Made by a program: the position numbers and the translations under genes. The notes under the pieces are model-generated. The model worked only from the letters and a program-made list of their open reading frames with translations, did not search any database and was not told the origin of the DNA. Of a stretch of DNA of 56,085 nt, positions 1 through 9,105 are shown one piece after another. How positions within the stretch are numbered: the stretch's first letter is position 1; each line of letters starts with the position of its first letter. This stretch comes from Rhodopirellula sp. (GTDB lineage Bacteria; Planctomycetota; Planctomycetia; Pirellulales; Pirellulaceae). The stretch spans positions 33,728 through 89,812 of the forward strand of contig NZHC01000066.1 of the NCBI GenBank assembly GCA_002689655.1. The letters are read 5' to 3'.

Positions 1-1223
1 GAAAAAGATACATCTCGTATCGATAGTGCACCTCCCACATTTTCACGTCGCAGGGCGATTGCCTCGGGGTGGGTTTCGAGCTCGTCTTCAATCTCTAAAA
101 CGTCCAACACTCGGTCAAGTCCAGCAAGATTATTTTGGAACGACACTGCGCTTGCAGCGATGGTTGCCAGTGGATCCAATAGCATGGTCAGGTAAACAAG
201 GAACATCATCAGATCACCGAGCGTCAATTCTTGGTCAATGATCTGATAACCGCCGTAAAGCAACAGGCCAGTCGACGCAAGTGGCACCACGACTTCCCAG
301 ATCGTTTCAATGATTCGTGTCCACCACCAAGTGAAAAGTTGTTGCCGCACAAGGAAGTCACCTTCACGTACAAATCGTGAAGATTCATTGCGGCTTTGTG
401 AGAAGGTTCGAACGACACGAATTCCGCTGAACGTTTCCGTTGCGTTACCATCAATCCGCTGACGTTGTTTTCGGATGTCGCGATAAAGTGGGCGGATGCG
501 ATTGATCCATGTGCGGTGAGTGACCCATACAACGGGTAGCAGCAGTAACCCACCAACCATCAGTTTCCAGTCGACGAGCATCAGAATGATCAGGCTTCCG
601 ACAAATTGAATGATGGCTCGCCACGGGTTATAAAGCATGCTGAAAATGAGATCAGCGACCCCGCCAGCGTCTTCACGTATCAAGCTCGCAACACCGCCAC
701 TCTTCATGTCGTAGATGTTATTCAAAGGCAGTTTGACCGCATGTTCGAAAACACGACGTCGGATGTTGACCTGTGTCTGGTTCACCGCTTTGGTAGCAAT
801 CCACCGACTGCATAGATGGACGACGGTGGAAATGATAGTGACGACGACAACCAGCCCTGCAATCGTGAGCAGCAGGTTCATGGGATCGGTGGGCAGTGGC
901 AGTGCCTGCAACCAAGTTGGCAATGGTTTGGGAGGTGTTGTTAATGCTGAGTCAATCGCTAGCTTGGTTCCCAAGGGGGGAATCAGACGTAGTACAATCC
1001 CGATTGTCAGCAAACCTAGTGCTACGAAAATCTGCCCGCGGTGTTTCGCGGTGAGGGTAAGAAACTGGGAAAACAATTCCCAGAATTTGCGATCTCGTTC
1101 ACCGAGTTTCTTTGGGTTTCGCTCGCTATGACCATGGTTTTTAGGACGCTGACCGCTCGTGTTCCGGTCACGAACGGTTTGGCGATATTCAGAAAAACGG
1201 TGACGACTGGTTTGGATTGGCAT
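1..1223 (-). CDS. ABC exporter, transmembrane part (3' end off the left edge)
   Basis: The frame opens at the ATG ending at 1223 and stays open to base 1, giving about 407 residues. It begins with a basic cytosolic stretch of about 50 residues, then shows the membrane helices of a type I ABC exporter fold. The visible part ends with the short linker that precedes an ATPase domain (...LDRVLDVLEIEDELE..., then GGALSIRDVSF), so the nucleotide-binding domain lies beyond the left edge. Family knowledge: these fused half-transporters (MsbA/LmrA-like) dimerise in the inner membrane and export lipids, peptides or drugs. The substrate cannot be told. It is divergent from the symporter at 1453. No strong Shine-Dalgarno is seen before the ATG; the start is chosen because the reading frame has no better one. 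Confidence 0.88.
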   Translation of the reverse strand, partial: MPIQTSRHRFSEYRQTVRDRNTSGQRPKNHGHSERNPKKLGERDRKFWELFSQFLTLTAKHRGQIFVALGLLTIGIVLRLIPPLGTKLAIDSALTTPPKPLPTWLQALPLPTDPMNLLLTIAGLVVVVTIISTVVHLCSRWIATKAVNQTQVNIRRRVFEHAVKLPLNNIYDMKSGGVASLIREDAGGVADLIFSMLYNPWRAIIQFVGSLIILMLVDWKLMVGGLLLLPVVWVTHRTWINRIRPLYRDIRKQRQRIDGNATETFSGIRVVRTFSQSRNESSRFVREGDFLVRQQLFTWWWTRIIETIWEVVVPLASTGLLLYGGYQIIDQELTLGDLMMFLVYLTMLLDPLATIAASAVSFQNNLAGLDRVLDVLEIEDELETHPEAIALRRENVGGALSIRDVSF

Positions 1224-1452
1224 GCATAATTGTTAGTGGTGAGCAACTGTTCCTACAACCACTCACACTCCAAACATGCCTGAACCCACGGTTTTTTAGC
1301 GTTTTGAGGTCTTGGAACACTGTTTCACATGTTGGTAAATCTCCTATGCTGCCGCATCGGTCGACCATTTGGCACTAAAATACACCGCGTTTTACCAGCC
1401 TCATGCTTCCACTTCTTGCCCCGCTCGATGGGGTCCAGCCAGCTGATTTGCT

Positions 1453-3627
1453 ATGCAACTGATCGATTACATCGTCTTGGTTCTTTATTTCGTGGGAATG
1501 ATCGCCATTGGCTTTTGGGCGATGAAACGTGTGAAGGACCAAGAAGACTATTTCATGGGGGGTCGTGGTTTTGGAAAGCTGCTACAGACCTTTGCAGCGT
1601 TTGGTGCTGGTACGGGCGCTCATGAACCAGTGATGGTGGGTAAGACCGCGTGGACAAGTGGTCTAAGTGGTGTTTGGTCAGCTTTGATGTGGTTGTTTGT
1701 TACTCCAATTTACTGGATCACTGCGGTTTGGTATCGCCGGATGCGCCATCTAACTTTGGGTGACTGGTTTGTTGAACGCTATGAATCACGCTCCATGGGA
1801 GTTGCGTATACGCTGTTCGCTATCGTCTTCTACATGTTCTATCTGTCGACGATGTTCTCGGCCGTAGCGAAATTTTCAGCACCCCTGCTGGGTTTTGACG
1901 TCGGCCTGTTTGGTTATGAATTGAAGTACACGCTGATTCCTTTGATTGCTGGCGTTGTCATTCTGTATGGTGTGCTCGGCGGATTGGCTGCAGCCTACTG
2001 GACAGATCTCATTCAAGGTCTTTTCATTATCATTCTTTCAGTGTTGTTGATCCCCTACGGTTTGTGGTCGATCGCAGAGACGTTTGGTGGCCCCGGAGAA
2101 CAGGGGATAATGGATGGTTTCCGAATCATGCATGAACGCGTGTCCGCAGATTGTTTCAGTTTGTTCTCCGGTCCAAGCAGTGGTGAGTTTCCGCTACCGT
2201 TTATCATTTCACTTTCGTTGATCAGCATCGTTGGAGTGGTCGTGCAACCACACTTCATCGCAACGGGGGGTGGATCGGCCAAGACAGAGAAAGAGGCCCG
2301 TATCGGGTTGGTTGTCGGCAACTTTCTTAAGCGACTATGTACGGTGGGTTGGGCTTTGACTGCATTGATCGCGCTTGCACTGTTGGCGGGGAGTGCGGAA
2401 ATCGCTGCTGACCCGGATCGGGTGTGGGGAGTCGCGGCACGCGAAATATTGGGTCCCATGAATCTGGGACTGGTAGGGTTGATGTTGGCATGTCTGTTGG
2501 CAGCCATGATGAGTTCGGCAGATACCTACATGATCGTGACCTCTGCCTTGGTGGTTCGAAATGTCTATGCGCCGTACATCAACTCAAATGCAGATGAAAA
2601 AAAATATGTCCAAGTCGGCAGGATGACGGGATTGGTGATCATTGTCGGCGCTGCATTCATCTCACTGACCTATGCCGATGTTTTTGGTCAATTCAAAATG
2701 GCGATCGAATTGCCCATCCTGTTCGCAGCACCGTTCTGGTTGGGGATGTACTGGCGGCGAGTAAATCGATTCGCGGTTTGGGGGACGATTGCTTCATCAC
2801 TGATGCTGTTCTTTGTTCTACCAGTGGTCGTGCCGAGACTGGTAGACCTGAGTACCAACCAGAAACTTGCGACGACAACAAATTTGGTGACAAAAACACT
2901 CGTGCGCCCAGCGACAGAATCCGATCTCGCCAAGCATGAGGCATGGCTCGCTGCCGAAAGCGAATTGAACCTACAGTTAGCTACCAGTGAGAGTAGTGAA
3001 ATCATAGAGCAACTCGAGAAGGAACTTGATGGTCTGGGAACCGAGCCACCTTTTGCAAAGGTGGGTGAGCCAATTGAAATTGTCATCAAGAGTGGGGGGC
3101 AACCGATTTACTGGACGAAACTCGTGCCGATCAATTCGCTTTCCGCAGAGCTGATAAGTGAGACAGAAGAGGCGGGTATGTTGGTCAAGACCGAACGATG
3201 GGTTGGGAACCAGAGAGGTGAGGGATCCCTGAAAATCGACTTCCTGCTTTATGGTCTGATGGGGATTGATCTTTCGAATGCTAACAAGGCAACACTGGAG
3301 ACACTGCGGTTGCCAATCCGGTTGTTGCTGCCATTTGCCGTTCTCATCTTTCTCAGCCTCATCACACCACGCGGTAGTAAGGCTGCTCTGGACCGATACT
3401 TTGCAAAGATGAAAACCCCAGTGCAATCTGATCCAGCCGCAGATAACGAGGCATTGGCAGCCGCCTATCAGGATCCTTCTTCAACGATAAGCCGCAAGCT
3501 GTTTCCGGAGTCAGACTGGGAATTTGTTTATCCGACAAAAATGGATGTCACTGGTTTCTTGATTTCATGCGTTGTTTGTGCATTAGTTATTGGCTTGTTG
3601 TTGTGGTTGGCTGGTATCGGCGCTTAG
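1453..3627 (+). CDS. Sodium:solute symporter family protein (SSS)
   Basis: A 724-residue integral membrane protein. The N-terminus (IDYIVLVLYFVGMIAIGFW, then EDYFMGGRGFGKLLQTFAAFGAGTGAH) has the first-helix and loop pattern of the SSS/SLC5 family. Helices follow through about residue 445. Family members use the sodium gradient to import sugars, amino acids, vitamins or organic acids. Unusually, a hydrophilic stretch of about 140 residues (roughly 460-600) separates the core from further helices near 615-630 and at the C-terminus (700-722), so it is longer than the common 500-600-residue transporter. The substrate is unknown; the neighbouring secreted hydrolase suggests an organic product, but that is only inference. 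Confidence 0.9.
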   Translation: MQLIDYIVLVLYFVGMIAIGFWAMKRVKDQEDYFMGGRGFGKLLQTFAAFGAGTGAHEPVMVGKTAWTSGLSGVWSALMWLFVTPIYWITAVWYRRMRHLTLGDWFVERYESRSMGVAYTLFAIVFYMFYLSTMFSAVAKFSAPLLGFDVGLFGYELKYTLIPLIAGVVILYGVLGGLAAAYWTDLIQGLFIIILSVLLIPYGLWSIAETFGGPGEQGIMDGFRIMHERVSADCFSLFSGPSSGEFPLPFIISLSLISIVGVVVQPHFIATGGGSAKTEKEARIGLVVGNFLKRLCTVGWALTALIALALLAGSAEIAADPDRVWGVAAREILGPMNLGLVGLMLACLLAAMMSSADTYMIVTSALVVRNVYAPYINSNADEKKYVQVGRMTGLVIIVGAAFISLTYADVFGQFKMAIELPILFAAPFWLGMYWRRVNRFAVWGTIASSLMLFFVLPVVVPRLVDLSTNQKLATTTNLVTKTLVRPATESDLAKHEAWLAAESELNLQLATSESSEIIEQLEKELDGLGTEPPFAKVGEPIEIVIKSGGQPIYWTKLVPINSLSAELISETEEAGMLVKTERWVGNQRGEGSLKIDFLLYGLMGIDLSNANKATLETLRLPIRLLLPFAVLIFLSLITPRGSKAALDRYFAKMKTPVQSDPAADNEALAAAYQDPSSTISRKLFPESDWEFVYPTKMDVTGFLISCVVCALVIGLLLWLAGIGA

Positions 3628-3681
3628 TGTGTAGTGAATTGCAAGGCGATTGAAGCGAGTGGTTCTTCTCAGGGAATAGAA

Positions 3682-5934
3682 ATGCTTGTTGTAATTCGAT
3701 TGACTCGTAGCGTTCTAGGAATGCTTGGACTTGTGGCAGTGCTTGGTTCAACAGCACCAAGTTCTTCTGCCGAAGAGGTTTTTCCCGGTGCGGCAAAACG
3801 CATTCTTTTCCTCGGTGATTCAATCACTCATGCGGGCGATTATATATCTCTGGTTGAAACGCAATTACGTCTTCAGGGGTATGATGGCAAATTGATCAAC
3901 CTGGGTTTGCCCAGTGAGACATGCAGTGGTTTGTCAGAGCCGGAGCATCCGTTTCCCAGGCCAAATGTCCACTCGAGGATTGATGCTGCTTTGAAAAAAA
4001 CGCAGCCGGACCTCGTGGTAGCGTGCTACGGAATGAACGATGGAATTTACTATCCCTTTTCAGAAGATCGGTTTGCGGCATATCAGAAGGGCGTTCAGCA
4101 AATCATTTTCAAAGTAAAAGCTTCTGGTGCAAAGCTGGTCTTGATGACCCCACCGGCCTTTGATTCCCTGCCACTGAAGCAGAAAGGCAAGCTACTGCCG
4201 AAAGGTGCAGAGCAGTACTCATGGAAAGAGATTTACGAAGATTACGACGCTGTGATGGCGAGTTATGCCAAGTGGATTCTGCAGCAGAACGATGACGTGG
4301 AACTTGTCATCGATCTTCATTCGGCGGTTTCGAGCTACGTCATGTCGAAGCGAAAAACAAATCCTCAATTCTCCATGTCACCTGATGGCGTGCATGTGAA
4401 TCATGAAGGACACACTGTTCTCGCCGATACTGTACTGAAAGCTTGGGGGGTAGCTGAGCAGATTGATCCAGATGAATCTCTCAAAGCCCTAATTGATCGC
4501 CGGCAAAAAATCATGCACGCAGCGTGGTTGAGTCATGTAGGTCATGATCGCCCCGGTATGAAGCCGGGGTTATCGATGGTGGAAGCTCAGAAGATCGCAG
4601 CCGATATTGAGAAACAGGTTGCTGCACGCGTGTTGCGTCATCAGGATGCTTCCAAAGCAGAGTATGACGATGTCTATCGTTGTTATTTTCCCGCCTCTGA
4701 CGCACCCGGTGAGTTGGAGTTGTTTGTGGACTTTGATCTCTGGTTGCCGCCCGGAGTTGAACAGATTCGAGGGGTGATCGTGCATCAACATGGCTGTGGT
4801 CCTGGCGCGTCCAACGCCGGCCTGACTGCCGTTTGTGACTTGCACTGGCGTGCGCTGGCAAAGAAGTGGGATTGCGCTCTGCTTGGTTCCTCCTATGAAG
4901 GGCGAGCTGGTAGCAATTGTCGTTTGTGGTGTGATCCAAGAAATGGATCGGGTGTGCGATTTTCGCAAGCATTGAACCGATTTGCCGAGCAGACAGGGCA
5001 TGACGAACTGAGTCAGGTGCCGTGGTGTCTGTGGGGGCATTCTGGAGGCGGTTTCTGGGCAAGTTTGATGCAGACCATGCATCCTGAACGTATCGTTGCG
5101 ATTTGGTTGCAATCAGGCACGGCATTTGGTTACTGGACTCAGGGTGATGTGAAAGCACCAGATTTGAAATCAAATGTTTATCAAGTGCCCGTCATGGCAT
5201 GCCCGGGGGCAAAAGAACGCACCCACGAAAGGTTTCATCGTGCTTGGGATGGTTTGCAAGCGATGAAGGCTGCATATCGGCTCTCGGGAGCGCCGTTTGG
5301 AATCGCCCCAGATCCAAGCACAGGTCATGAGTGTGGAGATTCGCGTTACCTGGCCATCCCATTTTTTGATAGTTGCCTGAGATTGAGGCTATCTGATGAC
5401 ATTGCTGCTCCACTGCAATTGCGGTCGATTGACATGTCGCGTTCTTGGTTTGGCAATGAGTCGGGTGAAGTTTTTTCGTCAGATACTTACCCCGGTGAAA
5501 AACAAAACGCTTCATGGTTACCTGATGCGTCGTTCGCAGTCAGTTGGTCCACTTTCGTACTTCTTGGGAAGTTGCCGGATTCGTCACCGCCAGCGAATCC
5601 TCGTTCATTGGCTGTGCGCGAGGATGGTGACAGCATCGTGCTCACGTGGCAAGCAGATGCGGACTTTGAAAGTGGTCTGGGTGGATTTCGAATCGAGCGA
5701 AATGGTGACACGATTGGGCGGTTACCAGAAAAGTCTGTTTCGCGCTACGGTCGCCCTCTCTTTCAAGCGATGAACTACTCCGGTACGCCGACTCAACCTC
5801 TTGCCAGAATGCGATTTGTAGACCGGAAAAGTCCGGCGTCAAAGCCATCAGAGTACCGTGTCTTTTCAATCAACTCGACCGGATTGGAGTCGACACCAGC
5901 GGTGCTTAAGTGGAAAGCTTTCAGCGTTAAGTGA
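3682..5934 (+). CDS. Secreted two-domain hydrolase: SGNH/GDSL esterase plus alpha/beta hydrolase
   Basis: A 750-residue exported protein. The ATG at 3682 is preferred to a GTG at 3634 because it has AGGGAA a few bases upstream and starts directly with a signal peptide (cleavage probably after SSSA). Residues about 40-255 form an SGNH domain: GDSIT with the nucleophile near Ser47, GMND near 117-120, and DGVH near 235-238. Residues about 350-600 form a second hydrolase with HQHGCGPG (oxyanion region) and GHSGGG near 452-457. The last about 110 residues look like a fibronectin type III-type beta domain. It probably deacylates a polysaccharide or glycoside outside the cytoplasm. It follows the symporter by about 55 bases in the same direction, so co-transcription is likely. 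Confidence 0.85.
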   Translation: MLVVIRLTRSVLGMLGLVAVLGSTAPSSSAEEVFPGAAKRILFLGDSITHAGDYISLVETQLRLQGYDGKLINLGLPSETCSGLSEPEHPFPRPNVHSRIDAALKKTQPDLVVACYGMNDGIYYPFSEDRFAAYQKGVQQIIFKVKASGAKLVLMTPPAFDSLPLKQKGKLLPKGAEQYSWKEIYEDYDAVMASYAKWILQQNDDVELVIDLHSAVSSYVMSKRKTNPQFSMSPDGVHVNHEGHTVLADTVLKAWGVAEQIDPDESLKALIDRRQKIMHAAWLSHVGHDRPGMKPGLSMVEAQKIAADIEKQVAARVLRHQDASKAEYDDVYRCYFPASDAPGELELFVDFDLWLPPGVEQIRGVIVHQHGCGPGASNAGLTAVCDLHWRALAKKWDCALLGSSYEGRAGSNCRLWCDPRNGSGVRFSQALNRFAEQTGHDELSQVPWCLWGHSGGGFWASLMQTMHPERIVAIWLQSGTAFGYWTQGDVKAPDLKSNVYQVPVMACPGAKERTHERFHRAWDGLQAMKAAYRLSGAPFGIAPDPSTGHECGDSRYLAIPFFDSCLRLRLSDDIAAPLQLRSIDMSRSWFGNESGEVFSSDTYPGEKQNASWLPDASFAVSWSTFVLLGKLPDSSPPANPRSLAVREDGDSIVLTWQADADFESGLGGFRIERNGDTIGRLPEKSVSRYGRPLFQAMNYSGTPTQPLARMRFVDRKSPASKPSEYRVFSINSTGLESTPAVLKWKAFSVK

Positions 5935-5939
5935 ACGAG

Positions 5940-5960
5940 TAATCGGAGTTGAACCGATTA
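5940..5960. terminator. Hairpin between convergent genes
   Basis: A perfect 7-bp inverted repeat (TAATCGG / CCGATTA) with a 7-base loop lies 6 bases after the stop of the double hydrolase and about 95 bases before the end of the convergent permease gene. There is no clear T tract, so terminator function is only inferred from position. Confidence 0.35.
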
Positions 5961-6056
5961 ATTACGTGGGCAGATGGAGCGGGGATTTGCTGCGAGTCTG
6001 GGCGAACTTGCTTTGAGGTGGCTGATGCCGCGTTCGGAAACCCAAGTTGCAAATCA

Positions 6057-6926
6057 TCATGAGCTTGCGCTGCGGTAGCTGAGCAGCGCGCGTTTGAATA
6101 CCCAGCGACTGATCCAAAGACTCAATAGCGTTGCTGCCAGACCCCAGACAATGAGCAGTTGATCTTCCCAAGTTTGGGGGCTGATTGGTCTGGCAAGAAT
6201 ACGCGCTGGAATGTTTACCACTAACAACACTGGGATGATGAAAGTAAAAAAACCGTACAACGGTCTGCCCCAACCCCGGTTGTAGATTTCCATCGGATAA
6301 CGACTGAAATTCGTTATGTAAAACCAGAAGTTGTACAGTGTTTGATTACGCCCTAACCAAATGCTTGTGGCACTCAAACAAATCATCAACGAGTACATGA
6401 TGGCAACACCGCACGCTACGAAAAAGACGTAAAGCAAAATGGACACAATGCTTGGTATCATTGGATCCAGTTGTCGCGTTGCGAGAGAGTACAAAGCGAC
6501 CAGGGCAATGATGAAGCCTGCGGCAAAGTTGGATAACGCACTCCAGTCAACTCGTCGGAAAGAGATCAGGAATTGAGTGTCAATTGGTTTCAAGAGAGCA
6601 AAGTCGAGGCCTCCCGTGCGGATCAACTCACTGAATTCTTCAGCATTAGGCATGAAGAAGGCCTGTACCAGACTGTTGATGAACCAAGTTGTTGCTATAA
6701 AAAGAAAAAACTTGTCGCGATCCCATCCACTGTCAGCGCCAATCGATGTGGTGTACTGGAAAATGATGAGATAAAAACCGACGTTCATCAGGGTCCAGCC
6801 AATGCTACTGATGCATTGCAGCACAAAGTTCGTGCGGAATGTCATGTCTCGAACGAGACTATTGCGAGCAAAGGTTAAAAAAACCTTCCAGTACTTTGTT
6901 CGGTCGGATCGAGGATCTCGTTCCAT
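6057..6926 (-). CDS. ABC-2 type permease (second of a pair)
   Basis: About 289 residues with six hydrophobic segments, typical of ABC-2 membrane proteins of the PF06182-like group (e.g. IRTGGLDFALLKPID, a loop motif shared with its upstream partner as [15 protein letters not shown]). The ATG ending at 6926 is chosen because it sits 2 bases after the TGA of the upstream permease, with a GGGG-rich site before it; a longer frame reaching 7010 would overlap that gene deeply. Two related permeases in tandem usually form a heterodimer driven by a separate ATPase. No ATPase gene lies on either side here. Substrate unknown. Confidence 0.85.
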   Translation of the reverse strand: MERDPRSDRTKYWKVFLTFARNSLVRDMTFRTNFVLQCISSIGWTLMNVGFYLIIFQYTTSIGADSGWDRDKFFLFIATTWFINSLVQAFFMPNAEEFSELIRTGGLDFALLKPIDTQFLISFRRVDWSALSNFAAGFIIALVALYSLATRQLDPMIPSIVSILLYVFFVACGVAIMYSLMICLSATSIWLGRNQTLYNFWFYITNFSRYPMEIYNRGWGRPLYGFFTFIIPVLLVVNIPARILARPISPQTWEDQLLIVWGLAATLLSLWISRWVFKRALLSYRSASS

Positions 6927-6928
6927 CT

Positions 6929-7825
6929 TCAACCCCCGAAACCGCTGTAACGTCGCACGCCACGAGCGTAGGCGATTCGGCAGACGATGATGAAAAAAGT
7001 CAGCCAGCAAGCTTCAATGGCAAGTTCCATCGGCAGATCCTCTTCTGGAATTTTTCCAAGAAAAATAGCCGCAGGAAAGTACGCTAAATATCTGAAGGGC
7101 AGGAAATTCACGAGCGTTGCCACATTATCTGGCAACATGGTCAAGGGAAACATATGCCCTGATAGGAAAAAACTAAACAGCATGTAGACAAAGAGAAGCG
7201 ATGAAACTTCGAGAAACCAAAATCCGATCATGCCGATCGCCGCTTCGAGGAAAAAGCCAATGAGAAATCCCATGACAAGCGAACCCGCGAAGGCAACCAT
7301 TACAGGCCACGAAGGCCAACCTGAGGTGAAGTAGTCGCGGCACAGGAAAAACACGAGCGCAAACGGTAAAATTGCAATCGCGTAGTAGGCCAATTTATGC
7401 GCGATCCGAGTGAGTAGCAGAAAGCTAATCAGGTCAATTGGCTGAATCAAGTATCGCTTGATTTCTCCGTCCCGAATCTCGCGGGCAATGCCGGATGCCA
7501 AGCCTGGCATGCTAGAGAATGCTCGCGCGACCATTGTAAGCAAGTAGTACGCAACGATGTCCGTGAAATGGAATCCGCGAATCTCTGTGCTTTCAAGATT
7601 GCCTCCTTGGGTCGACTCAATGGAGTCGAAAATTGCATACCAGAGGAAGATCTGAGTCACGATGGGTAGAAAGCGCATCAATGTGCCCAATGCGAAATCA
7701 CCTCGATAAACGAGACGCTCGCCCAGAGCAGTGCTCAAAATGGCACGCCACAGAGACAGCTTCCAACTCAGCCTTTGGCCAGTGGTACGAGCAGGAGTTT
7801 CAGTGCTGAACACGGAACTTGACAA
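6929..7825 (-). CDS. ABC-2 type permease (first of a pair)
   Basis: A 298-residue membrane protein with about six transmembrane segments. A cytosolic N-terminus is followed by [20 protein letters not shown] and a loop [16 protein letters not shown] that matches the corresponding loop of the next gene, so the two are paralogues. It is the first gene of a two-gene operon (2-base spacing to the next start). By family knowledge these pairs, with an ABC ATPase, move an unidentified substrate across the inner membrane. Confidence 0.85.
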   Translation of the reverse strand: MSSSVFSTETPARTTGQRLSWKLSLWRAILSTALGERLVYRGDFALGTLMRFLPIVTQIFLWYAIFDSIESTQGGNLESTEIRGFHFTDIVAYYLLTMVARAFSSMPGLASGIAREIRDGEIKRYLIQPIDLISFLLLTRIAHKLAYYAIAILPFALVFFLCRDYFTSGWPSWPVMVAFAGSLVMGFLIGFFLEAAIGMIGFWFLEVSSLLFVYMLFSFFLSGHMFPLTMLPDNVATLVNFLPFRYLAYFPAAIFLGKIPEEDLPMELAIEACWLTFFIIVCRIAYARGVRRYSGFGG

Positions 7826-8125
7826 GACGAGTTAAACCCATGGTTACATGTGCTTTGCAATTTCTTGCGATGCGGTGATCCAATTCAGCCTAAGCTTTCC
7901 GCCATGTTTTTGGCAGGTGGGACGAAATCGCGACGATTATCCCGCTTGTTTTGCGGGGTAGTGGCAGGCCTGAGAAGGCAGAAAGAAGGTCCGTGAGGTA
8001 TTTGCAGTCAGACATTGCGTTGGAAAACGTGTGCCGGCCTACCGGTGTGCTTCATGCTGCTGGCTTATCGTTTAAAATTCAGCTTCACCAAGTTGCTGTT
8101 TGATACTCTTGAGAGGTTGTTTGAG
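7826..8125. other. Divergent intergenic region, about 300 bp
   Basis: This stretch separates the permease pair (leftward) from the secreted esterase (rightward) and must hold both promoters. A short hairpin, CCCGC/GCGGG with a 7-base loop, lies at 7941-7957. No open frame with a plausible start and codon pattern was seen, and no promoter could be assigned with confidence. Confidence 0.4.
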
Positions 8126-9055
8126 ATGAATCGAAGGTTCTTCGCCAGTCTTATTTTCCTGCCACTGGCAGTTCTGAGTGCGACACTTGCTTGGGCGCAG
8201 GATGCGAACTCGGAACCCTCTCCACGCACAACGGTTTTGTTGTGGCCAAATAGACCACCGGGCGCCGGTGGCAATGAAGATGGAGATCTTCCGCAACTGA
8301 TCATCACGCAAGTTGCGTCGGAGGTTCCCACGGCTGCCGTTGTGATCTTACCAGGAGGTGGTTACCACGGACATGCAATGGGGCATGAGGGTTACGAATT
8401 TGCTGACTGGTTTGCAGCGATGGGAATCCAGTCTGCTATCTGTACCTATCGCCTTCGTGGCAAAGGAAATGACGGGAAGGGGTACGGGCATCCGAGGCCC
8501 ATGCAGGATGCTCAGCGTGCCATCCAAACGCTGCGAGTAAGGGCGAAAGAATTGAACATCGATCCTGAGCGTGTGGGAGTGATTGGTTTCTCGGCGGGTG
8601 GACATTTATGCTCGACCGTTTCGACACATTTTCTGGATGCTAAGCCGACAGCCGAGGATCTCATTGCAAGAGTGTCATCACGTCCGGATTTTTCAATTCT
8701 CTGTTATCCAGTCATTGCCTTTGATAAACCCTATACCCATCGCGGAAGCCAGCAGAATCTGATTGGCACGGATCCCGATCCGAAATTAATTGAGGAATTG
8801 TCAAACGAACGCCAAGTAACAAAGAACACGCCTCCAACATTTATTTTTCATACTGCCGCGGACAAAGTAGTACCGGTGGAGAACAGTTTGCAGTACTACT
8901 TGGCATTACAGCGAAATGGTGTGCCGTCAGAGTTGCATGTCTTTCCTGCGGGAAGACACGGTGTGGGACTGGCCCAGCAATTACCGGGGGCATCTCAGTG
9001 GCCTGATTTGTGCCGGGACTGGTTGAAAAGACTTGAAATGCTACCCAAACTGTAG
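8126..9055 (+). CDS. Secreted alpha/beta hydrolase, acetyl-esterase (BD-FAE-like)
   Basis: About 309 residues. The ATG at 8126 is preferred over an upstream frame start at 8015: it is preceded by GAGAGG and begins a signal peptide (RRFFASLIFLPLAVLSATLAWA) with cleavage probably after AWA. The mature part has an oxyanion loop LPGGGYHGHA, the nucleophile elbow GFSAGG, a likely acid in TAADKVVP and a likely histidine in AGRHGVGL. This is the pattern of carbohydrate acetyl-esterases and the BD-FAE family, which release acetyl or feruloyl groups from plant or algal polysaccharides. It is periplasmic or extracellular by inference. The exact substrate is not shown by the sequence. Confidence 0.87.
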   Translation: MNRRFFASLIFLPLAVLSATLAWAQDANSEPSPRTTVLLWPNRPPGAGGNEDGDLPQLIITQVASEVPTAAVVILPGGGYHGHAMGHEGYEFADWFAAMGIQSAICTYRLRGKGNDGKGYGHPRPMQDAQRAIQTLRVRAKELNIDPERVGVIGFSAGGHLCSTVSTHFLDAKPTAEDLIARVSSRPDFSILCYPVIAFDKPYTHRGSQQNLIGTDPDPKLIEELSNERQVTKNTPPTFIFHTAADKVVPVENSLQYYLALQRNGVPSELHVFPAGRHGVGLAQQLPGASQWPDLCRDWLKRLEMLPKL

Positions 9056-9085
9056 CACTGCTTGGCCGGGATGCGGAGCGTGCTA
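9053..9085. terminator. Candidate bidirectional hairpin between convergent genes
   Basis: TAGCAC, beginning in the stop codon of the esterase, can pair with GTGCTA; GCT/AGC extends the stem after a one-base bulge. It lies 20 bases from the end of the convergent fliO-like gene. There is no U-rich tail, so the assignment is tentative. Confidence 0.3.
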
Positions 9086-9105
9086 GGTCGCTGTTGTTCA
9101 GTCAG

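Noticed and set aside
224-1131. Several small open frames on both strands at the left edge
   Set aside because: They overlap the open frame of the ABC exporter, which has convincing membrane helices and family motifs; the small frames have none.
4511-5173. Minus-strand open frames of 180-220 codons inside the double hydrolase
   Set aside because: They are antisense to a domain with clear catalytic motifs and have unlikely amino-acid composition (rich in His, Arg, Gln, Pro).
7941-7957. CCCGC/GCGGG hairpin as a terminator
   Set aside because: It lies upstream of both divergent genes, where no terminator is expected, and has no T-run of note.
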